Shown: piece after piece, positions 17,988 through 27,030 of the stretch
How the letters are laid out: every line of letters begins with the position of its first letter
How positions within the stretch are numbered: the stretch's first letter is position 1
NCBI GenBank assembly: GCA_040757035.1
Contig: JBFLYM010000005.1
Coordinates: 1-51,991, forward strand
DNA: 51,991 bases
Source of the DNA: JAHJBR01 sp040757035
GTDB lineage: Archaea > Micrarchaeota > Micrarchaeia > Anstonellales > Bilamarchaeaceae
Direction: 5' to 3'
Notes under the pieces: model-generated
Database searches by the model: none
Told to the model about the DNA's origin: nothing
What the model saw: the letters and a program-made list of their open reading frames with translations, nothing else
Translations under genes and position numbers: made by a program

Positions 17988-18869
17988 TCACAATACGTAT
18001 CTGGGTTTTGAAGATTCCATAATGCTTAGAAAAACAAATTGCACCATTGTGATGAATATGATTACATAAATAAGCGAAGCAGAACTTATTCCTAATGTTC
18101 CTCCACTTACAAGCATGAAAAGGATTATTGCAAATGCTACTCCTAACGAAGGAAAAATTATTCCAAATATCATAAAAAACATAACCATTGGATTGAGTTT
18201 GTGCCCGTATTCTTTGAGCGCGATCGCTTGCTCTTTTGCAATCTGATTTAATACAACTTCAAGCGAAGATGCTACATCAGCACCAGAAGATATCGCATTA
18301 GAAATCTGCATCATTATCCTTGAAAATGCATTACTTGGCGAATCAATACTGGATTCGCGTATCGCCTGTCCTATTGGCACACCAAGATTTACCTTTTCAA
18401 TTATTTTTCTAAATTCTTCACTTACCGTTCCATAACCTGAAGAAACACCTATAATTGAATCAAAAAGCGGCATACCCGCACGCAGCGCAATAAGTATATG
18501 TCTTCCAGCAAAAACTAATTCGCATTCTATATTTTTTTGTCTTCTGATTATTTTGACCTCAGGATAAAACATTAGATAAGAAAATAATGTTATTGCGATA
18601 AATGGAAGGACTAACAGCGTAAAAAATAGATTTATCTCCATCGCGTTGAGTCCTATTGCAACAAAAATCGCAATAGCGAGCGAAATATATACTGTTGAAA
18701 TTATTACTTTTTCTAGAAATTGCGTCGGGGTTTCAGAGCTATTTGCAAGATAAAGTTTTTTTTTCAAATCAGGAAAATAGATAAGAAACGGTTCTGCAAA
18801 TGACTGCCGGGATGTTTTTTTTCTCGGTCCAAATTGTTTTTGAACTTGAGATATAGTTTTTTCTTCCAT
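17988..18869 (-). CDS. Pilus platform membrane protein (single T2SSF domain, TadB-like)
   Basis: First gene of the pilin operon. A basic, soluble N-terminus (about 1-50) precedes two membrane segments (about 58-105), one T2SSF-type domain (about 110-225: HILIALRAGMPLFDSIIGVS) and two further membrane segments (about 230-285). I choose ATG 18869 (294 residues); the TTG 21 bp upstream lies in a TATA-like stretch (TTGAATATAAATGG) that is more likely the promoter. With the next gene it corresponds to the two halves of the two-domain protein at 7865-9226. Confidence 0.83.
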   Translation of the reverse strand: MEEKTISQVQKQFGPRKKTSRQSFAEPFLIYFPDLKKKLYLANSSETPTQFLEKVIISTVYISLAIAIFVAIGLNAMEINLFFTLLVLPFIAITLFSYLMFYPEVKIIRRQKNIECELVFAGRHILIALRAGMPLFDSIIGVSSGYGTVSEEFRKIIEKVNLGVPIGQAIRESSIDSPSNAFSRIMMQISNAISSGADVASSLEVVLNQIAKEQAIALKEYGHKLNPMVMFFMIFGIIFPSLGVAFAIILFMLVSGGTLGISSASLIYVIIFITMVQFVFLSIMESSKPRYVL

Positions 18870-19008
18870 TGTATAACCATTTATATTCAAATATGCAGAC
18901 GAAAATTGTATAATGGATTTTTACTGCCTACAGATTTTTATACCTTTCTTTTTTTAAAGAGAAAGAGATATAGGAATTCAAACAAATAAAAAAGCGCTAG
19001 GGGGGAGA

Positions 19009-19112
19009 TTTTCAATTTTTCCTTCCTCATTTCATCTTTATCCTCATGCTCTTAATTAGAGTAGGATGGTGGATGAGGAAGGATAATGTTGTACTTAATT
19101 TTCCTTCCTCAT
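19009..19112 (-). other. T-loop intron (59/60) of tRNA-Ser, 104 nt
   Basis: T-loop TTCA pairs with intron TGAA (19014-19011). Bulges are AAA and AA^T, and the T stem forms the outer helix. The intron contains ATGAGGAAGGA twice and an inverse copy (TCCTTCCTCAT), so it folds into alternative long hairpins. Unrelated by eye to the Lys and Ile intron family except for the splice-site pairing. Confidence 0.85.
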
Positions 19113-19144
19113 TTTGAACTCCCGGACGCTTTCGCGCAACAGGT

Positions 19145-19199
19145 TTCCGCTTGTCCCAGAATCAAGGACTGAAAACCGAAAACTGGAAACTAAAAACAA
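19145..19199 (-). other. Canonical anticodon-loop intron (37/38) of tRNA-Ser, 55 nt
   Basis: Exon 1 TTGC (positions 32-35) pairs with GCGG just inside the intron 3' end, two pairs being G-U, with bulges around A37 and A38. The anticodon stem supplies the outer helix. Confidence 0.78.
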
Positions 19200-19361
19200 T
19201 AGCAACCTGCCGCCCTACCGGACTAGGCGACCCCAGCAATTAAACGATCTAAATTAAACAATCAATTAAACAATACTTAGTAAACCATATAAACCTTAAA
19301 CCCCTTTTTTATTTGAATTAAACACTCTGGGCTTTGACTCCTGGTTTGTAATGGTGATATT

Positions 19362-19757
19362 GTGAAGGAAATTACAGCAAGAACGAAAAATAGAGTAGGC
19401 GCGCTTGCAGATATTGCAGAACTTTTAGGTAATTTTGGAATTAATATAGAATCTATTTCTGCGTATGGTTCCGGTGAGGAAGCGATATTCAGAATCGTTA
19501 CCAACGACTCAACTACTGCAATGAAACATCTTGCAAAACTCCCCGGAGTTAAAGTAAGCGAATCTGATATTTTAATAATAGAAATGCCAAATAGACCTGG
19601 CGAACTTGGAAAAATAACGAGAAAACTGGCGAATAAAGGAATAGATCTAGACAGTGTATATCTAATTGGCAAACTAGTAGATACGACCCAGGTTATAATA
19701 AAACCCTCGCCAGAAAGTTTTAAAAAAGCAAAAGAAGTTCTGAATTTAAAGTCTTGA
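19362..19757 (+). CDS. ACT-domain protein (tandem ACT)
   Basis: A 131-residue protein made of two ACT-type ligand-binding modules. The first (1-65) has NRVGALADIAELLGNFGINI, the second (about 70-125) NRPGELGKITRKLANKGIDL. Both carry the Gly turn after strand 1 that binds amino acids. No catalytic domain is attached, so it is probably a regulatory amino-acid sensor. It starts with GTG; no better ATG is available before the first strand. It is the first gene of a probable operon with nnrD, priL and priS. Confidence 0.82.
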   Translation: MKEITARTKNRVGALADIAELLGNFGINIESISAYGSGEEAIFRIVTNDSTTAMKHLAKLPGVKVSESDILIIEMPNRPGELGKITRKLANKGIDLDSVYLIGKLVDTTQVIIKPSPESFKKAKEVLNLKS

Positions 19758-19776
19758 TTCTTGATCTTTTGATAAG

Positions 19777-20565
19777 ATGGTTTTTGATAAAATGGTTAGA
19801 GATATTAAAAAAATATTTCGTTCGCTTCATTATCCGAAGGAAAGTTCGCACAAAGGCCAAAATGGCAAATTGCTCATAATAGGCGGAAGCAAAATGTATT
19901 CTGGTTCGCCGCTATTTTCAATTTTGGCTGCAAGGAGATTTGTGGATTTGCTCTATTTTTATCCTGCCCAGTACGATTCGTTTCTTATTCAGGCAGTAAA
20001 GAATATTCCAGAAACTATAGTGATAGATGATTTGAACAAAATTAAAGAGGTGGATTGCGTACTTTTTGGTGGGGGGATGGGATTGGCAAAATTCAACACA
20101 TCAATACTTAAAGACGCAAAGAAAGTCGTAGTAGATGCGCAAGGTTTTGAATATTTGCCATACAAAATGATAAATTCTAATTACATTCTCACTCCGCATG
20201 TTATTGAATTTGAGCGTTATTTTAAAATTCCTGCAGATGAGAAAAATATAATTAGCATGGCTAAAAAGTACAAATGCACAATTTTGAAAAAAGGTACACC
20301 GGATATAATTAGCAATGGAAAAAAAATTTTTAAGAATGATACCCATAATCCAGGGATGACAAAAGGGGGAACTGGCGATACTCTTGCAGGTTTAGTTGCA
20401 GCACTCGCATGTACCAATCAAAATTTTGAAGCAGCAGTGGCTGGAACTTATATAAACGGTTTAGCTGGAAATATGCTCACCATTCGGTACGGATATAATT
20501 TTTGCGCTTCTGATCTTGCAAATACGCTTGCTAAAGCATATTTTAAATATCTTAAAACAATATAA
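19777..20565 (+). CDS. nnrD: ADP/ATP-dependent (S)-NAD(P)H-hydrate dehydratase
   Basis: Repairs damaged NAD(P)H hydrates. Ribokinase-like fold of 262 residues with GQNGKLLIIGGSKMYSG at the start and the nucleotide/phosphate site NPGMTKGGTGDTLAGL near 189-204, whose Asp is the conserved catalytic base. The N-terminal epimerase half found in many bifunctional enzymes is absent, so epimerase activity would have to come from another gene. It follows the ACT gene by 19 bp and precedes priL by 3 bp. Confidence 0.9.
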   Translation: MVFDKMVRDIKKIFRSLHYPKESSHKGQNGKLLIIGGSKMYSGSPLFSILAARRFVDLLYFYPAQYDSFLIQAVKNIPETIVIDDLNKIKEVDCVLFGGGMGLAKFNTSILKDAKKVVVDAQGFEYLPYKMINSNYILTPHVIEFERYFKIPADEKNIISMAKKYKCTILKKGTPDIISNGKKIFKNDTHNPGMTKGGTGDTLAGLVAALACTNQNFEAAVAGTYINGLAGNMLTIRYGYNFCASDLANTLAKAYFKYLKTI

Positions 20566-20568
20566 ATT

Positions 20569-21513
20569 ATGGCATACTTTCTAAAAGATTGTATTTTTGC
20601 AGCTAAGTATCCGTTCAGTTCAAAAGCAAAGGAGATAATTCGAGATCAGAATATAGATGTGCATGAAACAATGGCTGAGCGCGGGTTTGAGCGATTGAGT
20701 TCTGCACTAAAAGGCAGAATAAAACGCAGAATATTTTTTCATAATGAAGATGGAATAAACGAAATAATGGCATATGCGTCTGCGAGAATGATACTTTCTT
20801 TTATGCGTAATCGGTTTCTCACGAACAAATACGCGATCGCCGAATCTAAAAAAACATTTTCTTATTTAAACGAGGAAAGCGATGAGAATATGCTTCTGGT
20901 TGCGAAGGAGCTTGGAATAAATTCGTTTTTTTCAGAGGATAATGAACACTTTGTTGGCGTTGCAGACTTTCTTTGTTATGCACCAAAAGACGTGCATTAT
21001 AAACTTATTGTTCGTGAGTTGAGCAACGGAGCGGTGCGCATTACTAAACATGAGCGCATGCGCCTGATTTCAGAAGCTGTAAAAAAATATATGGAAAAAA
21101 CTCCGGAAATGCAAAGTGTTCCACCGGCGATAAAAAAAATATCTGAAAAACTTTACGCTCTTCTTCCTAAAATAGAACCAAAAAAGATCTCTTTCAGAGA
21201 GGGTGAAAATCCACCGTGTATAGAAGCAATACTTGAACTTATAAATAAGCATGAAAATATTGGGCATAGCGGGCGATGGCTGCTCGCAGTTTATTTAATA
21301 AATCGCGGCATGGACAACGAGAATATGATGAAAATTTTTTCCAGCGCCCCAGATTTCAACGAAAAAATTACGCAGTATCAGATAGAACACGCGCGCAAGC
21401 GGGCGTATATAATGCCAAACTGTTCGTCCGTACTTAGTTATGGTTATTGCACCGTAAATTGTGGAATAATTAATCCGCTTAATTATAAAAAATCGCAAAA
21501 TAAGGCGTTATGA
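20569..21513 (+). CDS. priL: DNA primase large subunit PriL
   Basis: Regulatory, iron-sulfur subunit of the archaeal/eukaryotic primase. The C-terminal domain has PPCIEAIL (Cys about 216), HSGRWLLAVYLINRG, then PNCSSVLSYGYCTVNC (Cys near 285, 292 and 296). These four cysteines would bind the 4Fe-4S cluster. The N-terminal half is helical with YPFSSKAKEII near the start. Length 314 is within the archaeal range. priS follows after 55 bp, giving the complete primase. Confidence 0.92.
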   Translation: MAYFLKDCIFAAKYPFSSKAKEIIRDQNIDVHETMAERGFERLSSALKGRIKRRIFFHNEDGINEIMAYASARMILSFMRNRFLTNKYAIAESKKTFSYLNEESDENMLLVAKELGINSFFSEDNEHFVGVADFLCYAPKDVHYKLIVRELSNGAVRITKHERMRLISEAVKKYMEKTPEMQSVPPAIKKISEKLYALLPKIEPKKISFREGENPPCIEAILELINKHENIGHSGRWLLAVYLINRGMDNENMMKIFSSAPDFNEKITQYQIEHARKRAYIMPNCSSVLSYGYCTVNCGIINPLNYKKSQNKAL

Positions 21514-21568
21514 ACAATTATAGGCATATTATGAACGCATTATAAAGCCATTATCACAAGGCGAAAAT

Positions 21569-22681
21569 ATGGACAAAGAATTATCGTTTATATTAAAACG
21601 ATTTTCGCAATATTATTCTAGCGCTAATTTTTATATTTCTGAAATAGAAAAAAGAGAATTCGGCGTAGGAATTGAGAAAAAAATAGATTTAAGACATATG
21701 GGGTTCGGAAGCGAAAGCGAATTTAAATCATTTTTAGTGAACGATACTCCGCTTTATGTTTCCCATAGTGTTGCTTATTATAAGCTTCCGAAAGCCGCGC
21801 CAATGGAGCGGAAAGGCTGGCTTGGTGCTGATTTGGTTTTTGATTTAGATTGTGAAACAAAAACCAAATATCTCTCCAGAATTGATTTTGAAAAAATACG
21901 CGAACATACCATGCGACTTATAGAAGAATTTCTTGTTCCAGATTTTGGCATTTCAAAAGAAAAAATAAGTGTTAATTTTTCTGGTAATAGGGGGTTTCAC
22001 GTCTGGACATATGACGAACGTTTTAATCAACTTAAATCTAATGAACGCAAAGAAATTATAGAATATATAAAGGGGATTGGACTAAAATATTATTCTTTTT
22101 TTGCGCAAACAGACGTGCAAGGTAGGATACACGGACCATTGCCTAACGGAATTGGATATGCTGGTAAATTTGCAAAAAAAATACTTCACATACTTGAAAC
22201 CAAACCAGAAGAGATAAGCACAATATTCAAGAATGAAAAAGAAAGGCAAAACTTTATCAACGGAATAAAATCGGCAAATTGGAGTCTTGCAAAACGAACT
22301 CAAAATATTGAAAAGAAACTTAGAGAGATAGCTGAAACCGAACTGCCTTTAAGAGCTGTAAATATAGATTCTAATGTAACCCAAGATCCAAGCAAACTCA
22401 TACGCGTTGCGAATAGTATACACGGAGGGACGGGTCTATGCGCAAAAATTCTTGTGTTGGATAAATTGCATGAATTTGAACCATTGCACCATGCGCTTGT
22501 TTTTTCATCAACTCCATTAAAAATAATCGCACTGGAAGATATTCCGGAAATAGAGATTGGAGGCACTACTCAAGAAAAAATAGAAAAAGGAAAAATAAAA
22601 GAAGTTCCCGAATATTTTGCTTTTTATCTAAAGTTAAAGAAAAGCGCAAGATTATTGTTAACTACCTCTCTACCGAAATGA
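21569..22681 (+). CDS. priS: DNA primase small (catalytic) subunit PriS
   Basis: Catalytic subunit that makes RNA primers. The metal site is in GADLVFDLDCE (Asp92 and Asp94), NFSGNRGFHVW is the conserved SGxRGxH motif, and DSNVTQDPSKLIRVANSIHGG carries the third carboxylate (the first Asp) and the nucleotide-binding residues. At 370 residues it is a normal size. It is the last gene of the ACT-nnrD-priL-priS run and converges with the Nudix gene. Confidence 0.95.
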   Translation: MDKELSFILKRFSQYYSSANFYISEIEKREFGVGIEKKIDLRHMGFGSESEFKSFLVNDTPLYVSHSVAYYKLPKAAPMERKGWLGADLVFDLDCETKTKYLSRIDFEKIREHTMRLIEEFLVPDFGISKEKISVNFSGNRGFHVWTYDERFNQLKSNERKEIIEYIKGIGLKYYSFFAQTDVQGRIHGPLPNGIGYAGKFAKKILHILETKPEEISTIFKNEKERQNFINGIKSANWSLAKRTQNIEKKLREIAETELPLRAVNIDSNVTQDPSKLIRVANSIHGGTGLCAKILVLDKLHEFEPLHHALVFSSTPLKIIALEDIPEIEIGGTTQEKIEKGKIKEVPEYFAFYLKLKKSARLLLTTSLPK

Positions 22682-22709
22682 TCCACTAATCGAACTTTAA
22701 AATAAAAAA

Positions 22710-23126
22710 TTAATAATGATACTTTAAAAAATCAACCACATCTTTTGCATTTAGTGCAAGATTTACAAATTCTAGTTCTCCAACCGTTATCCATCTGCCT
22801 TCTTTGTGTTCTTCGGTTATTTTAAATTCATAACCATCTGCTTCTCCTTTATAAACGATGTAAACAGAATGCTTTTTTTTCCCATCTTTAAGATATACTG
22901 CCGAAGTTATGCCAAGCAATAAAATGTTTTTTACTCTAAGGCCAGTTTCTTCAAGTGTTTCTCTCGCTGCTGTCGTTTCAGGATGTTCGCCAAATTCAAC
23001 TCCTCCGCCTGGAAATTCCCAAAATTCATTCTTTCTTTTTAGAATAAGTATTTTTTCATTATAAAAGGGAACTAAATAGCTATTCAATTCTGGAGTATCT
23101 TGAAAAAGCAATATACTAATCACCAT
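22710..23126 (-). CDS. Nudix hydrolase
   Basis: Pyrophosphohydrolase of the Nudix superfamily, 138 residues. The Nudix box GGGVEFGEHPETTAARETLEETGL at about 40-63 is intact, with the REx2EE core for Mg binding. (A 24-residue motif: key residues Gly40, Glu44, Arg55, Glu56, Glu59, Glu60.) Substrate is not predictable; house-cleaning of modified nucleotides is common. Its start lies 31 bp from the stop of the TFE-like gene, so both may be one transcript. Confidence 0.88.
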   Translation of the reverse strand: MVISILLFQDTPELNSYLVPFYNEKILILKRKNEFWEFPGGGVEFGEHPETTAARETLEETGLRVKNILLLGITSAVYLKDGKKKHSVYIVYKGEADGYEFKITEEHKEGRWITVGELEFVNLALNAKDVVDFLKYHY

Positions 23127-23157
23127 TTTTATGTTTCTATTATGTTTCTTTTTTCAT

Positions 23158-23913
23158 TCATACATTTTCCTTTGTGTTCTTAACTTTTTTGAACTGCTCA
23201 AACATTTCATCATCCAACAAAATAAGCGATGAATTGCATATTTTGCATTTGAATAAACATTCGCTTGCAGTTTCAAAGTCCATTGTGCTTTCTAAACCAC
23301 ATTGCTTGCAAAAATAAAAAATACTGCCTTCCCGTGGTCTATACAAATTCTTATTTGCTTCTTTTTCTTTAATCCATTCAATTATTCTCTTTTCATTAAG
23401 CAGCCACATATATGAATACCATCCAGTTTCGCTGTTTTTATTGCGCAAGTAATCAACTAATCCAAAACCGTGCAGTTTATTGAGTACGGCGCGTATTTCT
23501 GAAACCTTTATTTTGAGTTTTTTTGAAAGTTCTTCATCATTTGGAGTGGTATTAAGGTTCATTATAACCTCCAGAGTATTCTCACCTCCAAGTTCAATAA
23601 TCCAATGTCGCACTTCTGAATTTAGAAACATATTTTTGAGCTCAGAAGAGATTTTCCTTACCGGCGTAGGTGTTTGAGTTTTGATCTTTTTTTTGATTAT
23701 TTTGATTTTTTTCTTGATTATTTTTGTTATTTTTTTTTCTTTAAGCATGTTTTTTCTCATTGTTTTAGTTTTATGCAAATTCTTTTTTCTTATGATAGAT
23801 TTTCCTAGTATTTTGAGTTTTTTTGATTTTCTTGCAACTGCACTTTTTATAGTTTTCTTTTTGCCAATTTTTTTCTTAAAAGATTTAGATTTTTTGATTT
23901 TTGTTTTTGCCAT
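23158..23913 (-). CDS. tfe: TFE-like transcription factor with a long lysine-rich N-terminal tail
   Basis: Resembles archaeal TFE alpha, which helps open promoters. Residues about 95-185 form a winged helix (EELSKKLKIKVSEIRAVLNK, then FGLVDYLRN and WYSYMW). Residues 200-230 form a zinc ribbon with Cys202-x2-Cys205 and Cys223-x2-Cys226. Unusually, the first 84 residues are almost only Lys, Arg and hydrophobics, like a histone H1 tail, and probably bind nucleic acid. An internal start (for example Met95) would give a TFE of normal length, but the tail is a continuous open frame downstream of AT-rich promoter sequence. Family assignment good; tail function is inference. Confidence 0.78.
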   Translation of the reverse strand: MAKTKIKKSKSFKKKIGKKKTIKSAVARKSKKLKILGKSIIRKKNLHKTKTMRKNMLKEKKITKIIKKKIKIIKKKIKTQTPTPVRKISSELKNMFLNSEVRHWIIELGGENTLEVIMNLNTTPNDEELSKKLKIKVSEIRAVLNKLHGFGLVDYLRNKNSETGWYSYMWLLNEKRIIEWIKEKEANKNLYRPREGSIFYFCKQCGLESTMDFETASECLFKCKICNSSLILLDDEMFEQFKKVKNTKENV

Positions 23914-24130
23914 AAAATCATTTGTATTATATTAATTATTAATTTGTACTATGTTATATTGCTACAATATATTAGCCCAATATACTATACTATATTGTAT
24001 TTATATTGTATATTATATAATTTTATATTTGTTGATAATTTTATATTGTTCTTAACAAAAGATGATAGAAAACTTAATTCTAGCGGCTTCCGCGCACCTG
24101 CGGCGTTTCAGTCAACATTTAGTGGGATAA

Positions 24131-25300
24131 ATGCACGCAAAAATAAGTTTTGAAGAACACAAAAAATGGCTGTTATCTTCAAAGATAATGCAAAGCATAA
24201 ATCTTAATTTTATACAATTACAAGAAAAAATGAAAGATTATGTGTTTGGGTCGGGAACGGATTTTTTTGTCGGAAGTAGAAATTATCCTGAAATCGCATG
24301 GGGTCCGATGGTAGCACTTGACGATGTAATACAAACGCGAGATCTCTATGGTTCTGATTACGAAACTATTATTAAGTCAAGAATCGCGCTTTTGCATGGA
24401 AGAAAATATCAAGGGATAACGCCATCTGGTCAATTTATAGAAAAAAGTCGTGAAATTGCAATGAGTACGGCTCCTATTGATACTGAGATTACATTTAGCA
24501 AAATCCCAAATCTGGAGATAAATTTTTCGTCAGTTACTCAACCAATCGGTGCTGGCGCGCCCATGAAAAAAATAAATATCACTGAAAATCCAAAAATTCC
24601 GAAAAGGGTTGATCAAATAATTGATGATAATTTGCTTGCGAACGATGCGATTTCTGAATTGATCGGACATGGATTTGACAATTATTATATCATTAAATTA
24701 TTGTCTGCGGGAATTCTTGGTAAAAAAAACAGAAAACTTGTCCCAACACGATGGAGTATAACCGCGTGCGATGATCTGATTGCAAAAAATTTGATGGAAA
24801 AAATTAGGAAATATAGCGAAATAAAAGAAATATTGGTCTTTTCAAATGAGTATTTATCTAATCATTTCAATATTCTTCTTATTCCTGGAAAATGGGAGTT
24901 TGAGAATTTTGAAGCATGGGCGCCAAACACAAGCTGGGGATTCAAAAATTCCGGATTTACAATTACTGAAGAATATGAGCCATATTCTGGAAGGACTACG
25001 TACGCCGAAAAACAAGTAGGCGGGTATTATGCCTCGCGAATAGGCGTTTGCGAATATCTTCATGCGCTAAAAAAGCAGGCGCGCGTGATAGTATTCAGAG
25101 AAATAGATGAGGGTTATCAAATTCCTGTTGGAGTTTGGGAAGTACGCGAAAACGTTAGGCATGCATTCAAAAATAATGGAAAGAGATTTTCAGATTTAAA
25201 TGGTGCACTTGCGCATTTAAAAACAAAATTAAGGGTTCCAGTAAACGAATATCTAAAACAAACAAGAATAATCTCACAAACGCGATTAATTGATTTTTAG
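24131..25300 (+). CDS. Nre family DNA repair protein
   Basis: Archaeal Nre proteins act with PCNA in DNA repair. FFVGSRNYPEIAWGPM matches the family's FVGRxxYPxVxxGPM motif, and W-S-I-T-A-C-D-D-L-I near 207-216 matches the TRWSITAVDD motif. The last residues, QTRLIDF, resemble a PCNA-interacting peptide at the usual C-terminal place. The N-terminal zinc-finger cysteines found in many family members are absent, so this is a short variant. AT-rich DNA of about 200 bp separates it from the divergent TFE-like gene and should hold both promoters. Confidence 0.85.
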   Translation: MHAKISFEEHKKWLLSSKIMQSINLNFIQLQEKMKDYVFGSGTDFFVGSRNYPEIAWGPMVALDDVIQTRDLYGSDYETIIKSRIALLHGRKYQGITPSGQFIEKSREIAMSTAPIDTEITFSKIPNLEINFSSVTQPIGAGAPMKKINITENPKIPKRVDQIIDDNLLANDAISELIGHGFDNYYIIKLLSAGILGKKNRKLVPTRWSITACDDLIAKNLMEKIRKYSEIKEILVFSNEYLSNHFNILLIPGKWEFENFEAWAPNTSWGFKNSGFTITEEYEPYSGRTTYAEKQVGGYYASRIGVCEYLHALKKQARVIVFREIDEGYQIPVGVWEVRENVRHAFKNNGKRFSDLNGALAHLKTKLRVPVNEYLKQTRIISQTRLIDF

Positions 25301-25555
25301 GCAGGGGTTGCTACATAAACAAAATCTATTTTCGTTCGCTACTACAAAATCAGTATTAATATAAATAACTTATCATCTAATTATATGTCATCTATACGTA
25401 TGATTAAATTTATTGAATATAAAATAGATAAAATTCGTTTAAGAAACCTTTTTAAATTTATCATATCTAAACATGATTATACTAATCAACTAAAAATGTC
25501 CATTCAATTCTAAAAATTTCAATAAGAAGGAACGAAGAAACGAAGTGAAATTTTT

Positions 25556-26938
25556 ATGCCTTTTTTCAACCGTGAAAACGAGCTAAATTTCCTTGAAGAA
25601 CGTTATATTCAAAGCAAACCACAACTCATAATCATTTATGGGAGGAGGCGCGTTGGAAAAACCGAATTAGTGCGCGAGTTCATCCGTAACAAACAGGCAG
25701 TTTATTTCCTAGCTGAAAAAGGGAGCATTGAAATAAATTTTGAGAGGTTTGTCCAAAGACTTGCACAATCTATTCACCAGGAAGGAATATTCTTCAAGGG
25801 CTGGGTAGAAGCATTTGAATACGTAAAAAAACAAAATAAAAAGTTCATTATCGTTATAGATGAGTTTCCTTACCTTATCCAAAGCGATAGTGCTATAACT
25901 TCAACATTCCAGAGAATTGCAGATGAAGTTTTACCAAATTCAAATCTTTTTCTTATTCTTTGCGGTTCAAGTGTTTCTATCATGGAGGACAAAGTATTAG
26001 CTTATCATAGTCCTCTCTATGGAAGAAGAACCGGTCAATGGCAGTTAAATCCTCTTTTTTTTAAGGAATCTCGCTTATTTGTTCCAGGTTATACTATCGA
26101 AAAACAAATTGAAATCTACGCTGTAGTTGGAAACATACCGATGTACTTACTTGAAGTTAATGATAGCTTATCTATAAAAGAAAATATAAGGAAAAAAATC
26201 CTTTCAAAGGGTTCCATTCTTTACGAAGAACCTAAGTTTGTTTTAAATCAGGAATTTAGTGAAGCAGGAATTTACTTCTCTATTTTTGGAGCATTAGCTA
26301 AAGGAAAGAATACAATCAAAGAGATAAGCGATGCTATTGGGGTAGATTCAAGAAACGTGAACAAGTATCTAAATGCCCTAATTCGTCTTCATTATGTCTA
26401 TAAAAATTATTCTCTATTCTATGAAAAAAACAAGAAAAGAGTTCGTTATCATATAAAAGATAATTTTTTTGATTTTTGGTTTAAGTTTGTGAATCCCAAT
26501 TTCTCAGATTTAGAAGTTGGGGATATAGAAAATGCAGAAAAGAAGATTTTTCCATATTTCAATGCATTTGTAGGTAGGAAATTCGAACAAATTGCACAGG
26601 AGGTTTTAGTTCAACTTAACAGAAAAGAGAAGCTGCCCTTTGAATTTGACAGAATCTCTAATTTTTGGGATAACACAAAAGAAGGAATTGCTGTGGAAAT
26701 AGACAGAATTGCAGTAAATGAAAAAGAAAAGAAATTGTTAATTGTTGAATGCAAATGGGAAGAAAATGTTTCAGTGAAAAAATTACTTTCCGATAGCCAA
26801 AAAAAGATAAAACTACTATCTTTGTTTGAGAAATATAAAATTTTTTATATTTTTTTTGCTAAGACTTTTAAGTACGATTTGAAAGATCCGTTCGTTATGT
26901 TGTTTGATCTAAAAACTATTGACAAAGCGATAGGGTAA
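25556..26938 (+). CDS. Archaeal ATPase with C-terminal DUF234-type domain
   Basis: STAND-like P-loop ATPase of 460 residues. Walker A IYGRRRVGKTELV at about 27-39, Walker B KKFIIVIDEFPYL near 95-107 and LILCGSSVSIME as sensor 1. A winged-helix segment lies near 240-290. The C-terminal domain has EIDRIAVNEKEKKLLIVECK, the form of a PD-(D/E)xK nuclease-like fold, as in DUF234. Such ATPases are abundant and often lineage-specific in archaea, sometimes in mobile or defence settings. It is monocistronic, followed by a 560-bp repeat-rich gap. Confidence 0.88.
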   Translation: MPFFNRENELNFLEERYIQSKPQLIIIYGRRRVGKTELVREFIRNKQAVYFLAEKGSIEINFERFVQRLAQSIHQEGIFFKGWVEAFEYVKKQNKKFIIVIDEFPYLIQSDSAITSTFQRIADEVLPNSNLFLILCGSSVSIMEDKVLAYHSPLYGRRTGQWQLNPLFFKESRLFVPGYTIEKQIEIYAVVGNIPMYLLEVNDSLSIKENIRKKILSKGSILYEEPKFVLNQEFSEAGIYFSIFGALAKGKNTIKEISDAIGVDSRNVNKYLNALIRLHYVYKNYSLFYEKNKKRVRYHIKDNFFDFWFKFVNPNFSDLEVGDIENAEKKIFPYFNAFVGRKFEQIAQEVLVQLNRKEKLPFEFDRISNFWDNTKEGIAVEIDRIAVNEKEKKLLIVECKWEENVSVKKLLSDSQKKIKLLSLFEKYKIFYIFFAKTFKYDLKDPFVMLFDLKTIDKAIG

Positions 26939-26945
26939 TTGGTTC

Positions 26946-26982
26946 GCTGTCCGCCAACTCACTCGAATAAAAATAAAAAATA
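26946..26982 (+). repeat. 37-bp dispersed repeat R2, copy 1
   Basis: GCTGTCCGC-AACTC-CT-GAATAAAAATAAAAAATA matches 49006-49042 with three substitutions. In both places a GTGCAATTA-RTATA stretch and then a copy of the structured intron-like element follow. Function unknown. Confidence 0.6.
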
Positions 26983-27030
26983 GTGCAATTAATATACGAT
27001 AGATTTATATGATGTAGTCAATTTAGAAAT

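Larger units (their letters stand above)
18995..19237 (-). tRNA. tRNA-Ser(GCU) with two introns (37/38 and 59/60)
   Basis: Acceptor GCTGGGG (19237-19231) pairs with CCCTAGC (19002-18996) including one G-U; G73 at 18995 is the expected Ser discriminator. The D stem is GCCT/GGGC and the anticodon stem GCAGG/CCTGT. Loop TTGCTA is cut after position 37, with anticodon GCT at 19203-19201. A class II variable arm with a GAAA tetraloop follows, then T stem GGGAG/CTCCC. Introns are 19145-19199 and 19009-19112. Joining the three exons gives a complete class II tRNA, which strongly supports both introns. Confidence 0.92.

Noticed and set aside
22679..22700. Third copy of repeat R1 after priS (GATCCACTAA)
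   Set aside because: Only about ten bases match and neither stem is present.
24060..24130. N-terminal zinc-finger exon for the Nre gene upstream of its start
   Set aside because: No cysteine-rich frame or BHB pairing is visible upstream; the protein seems to be a naturally short variant.
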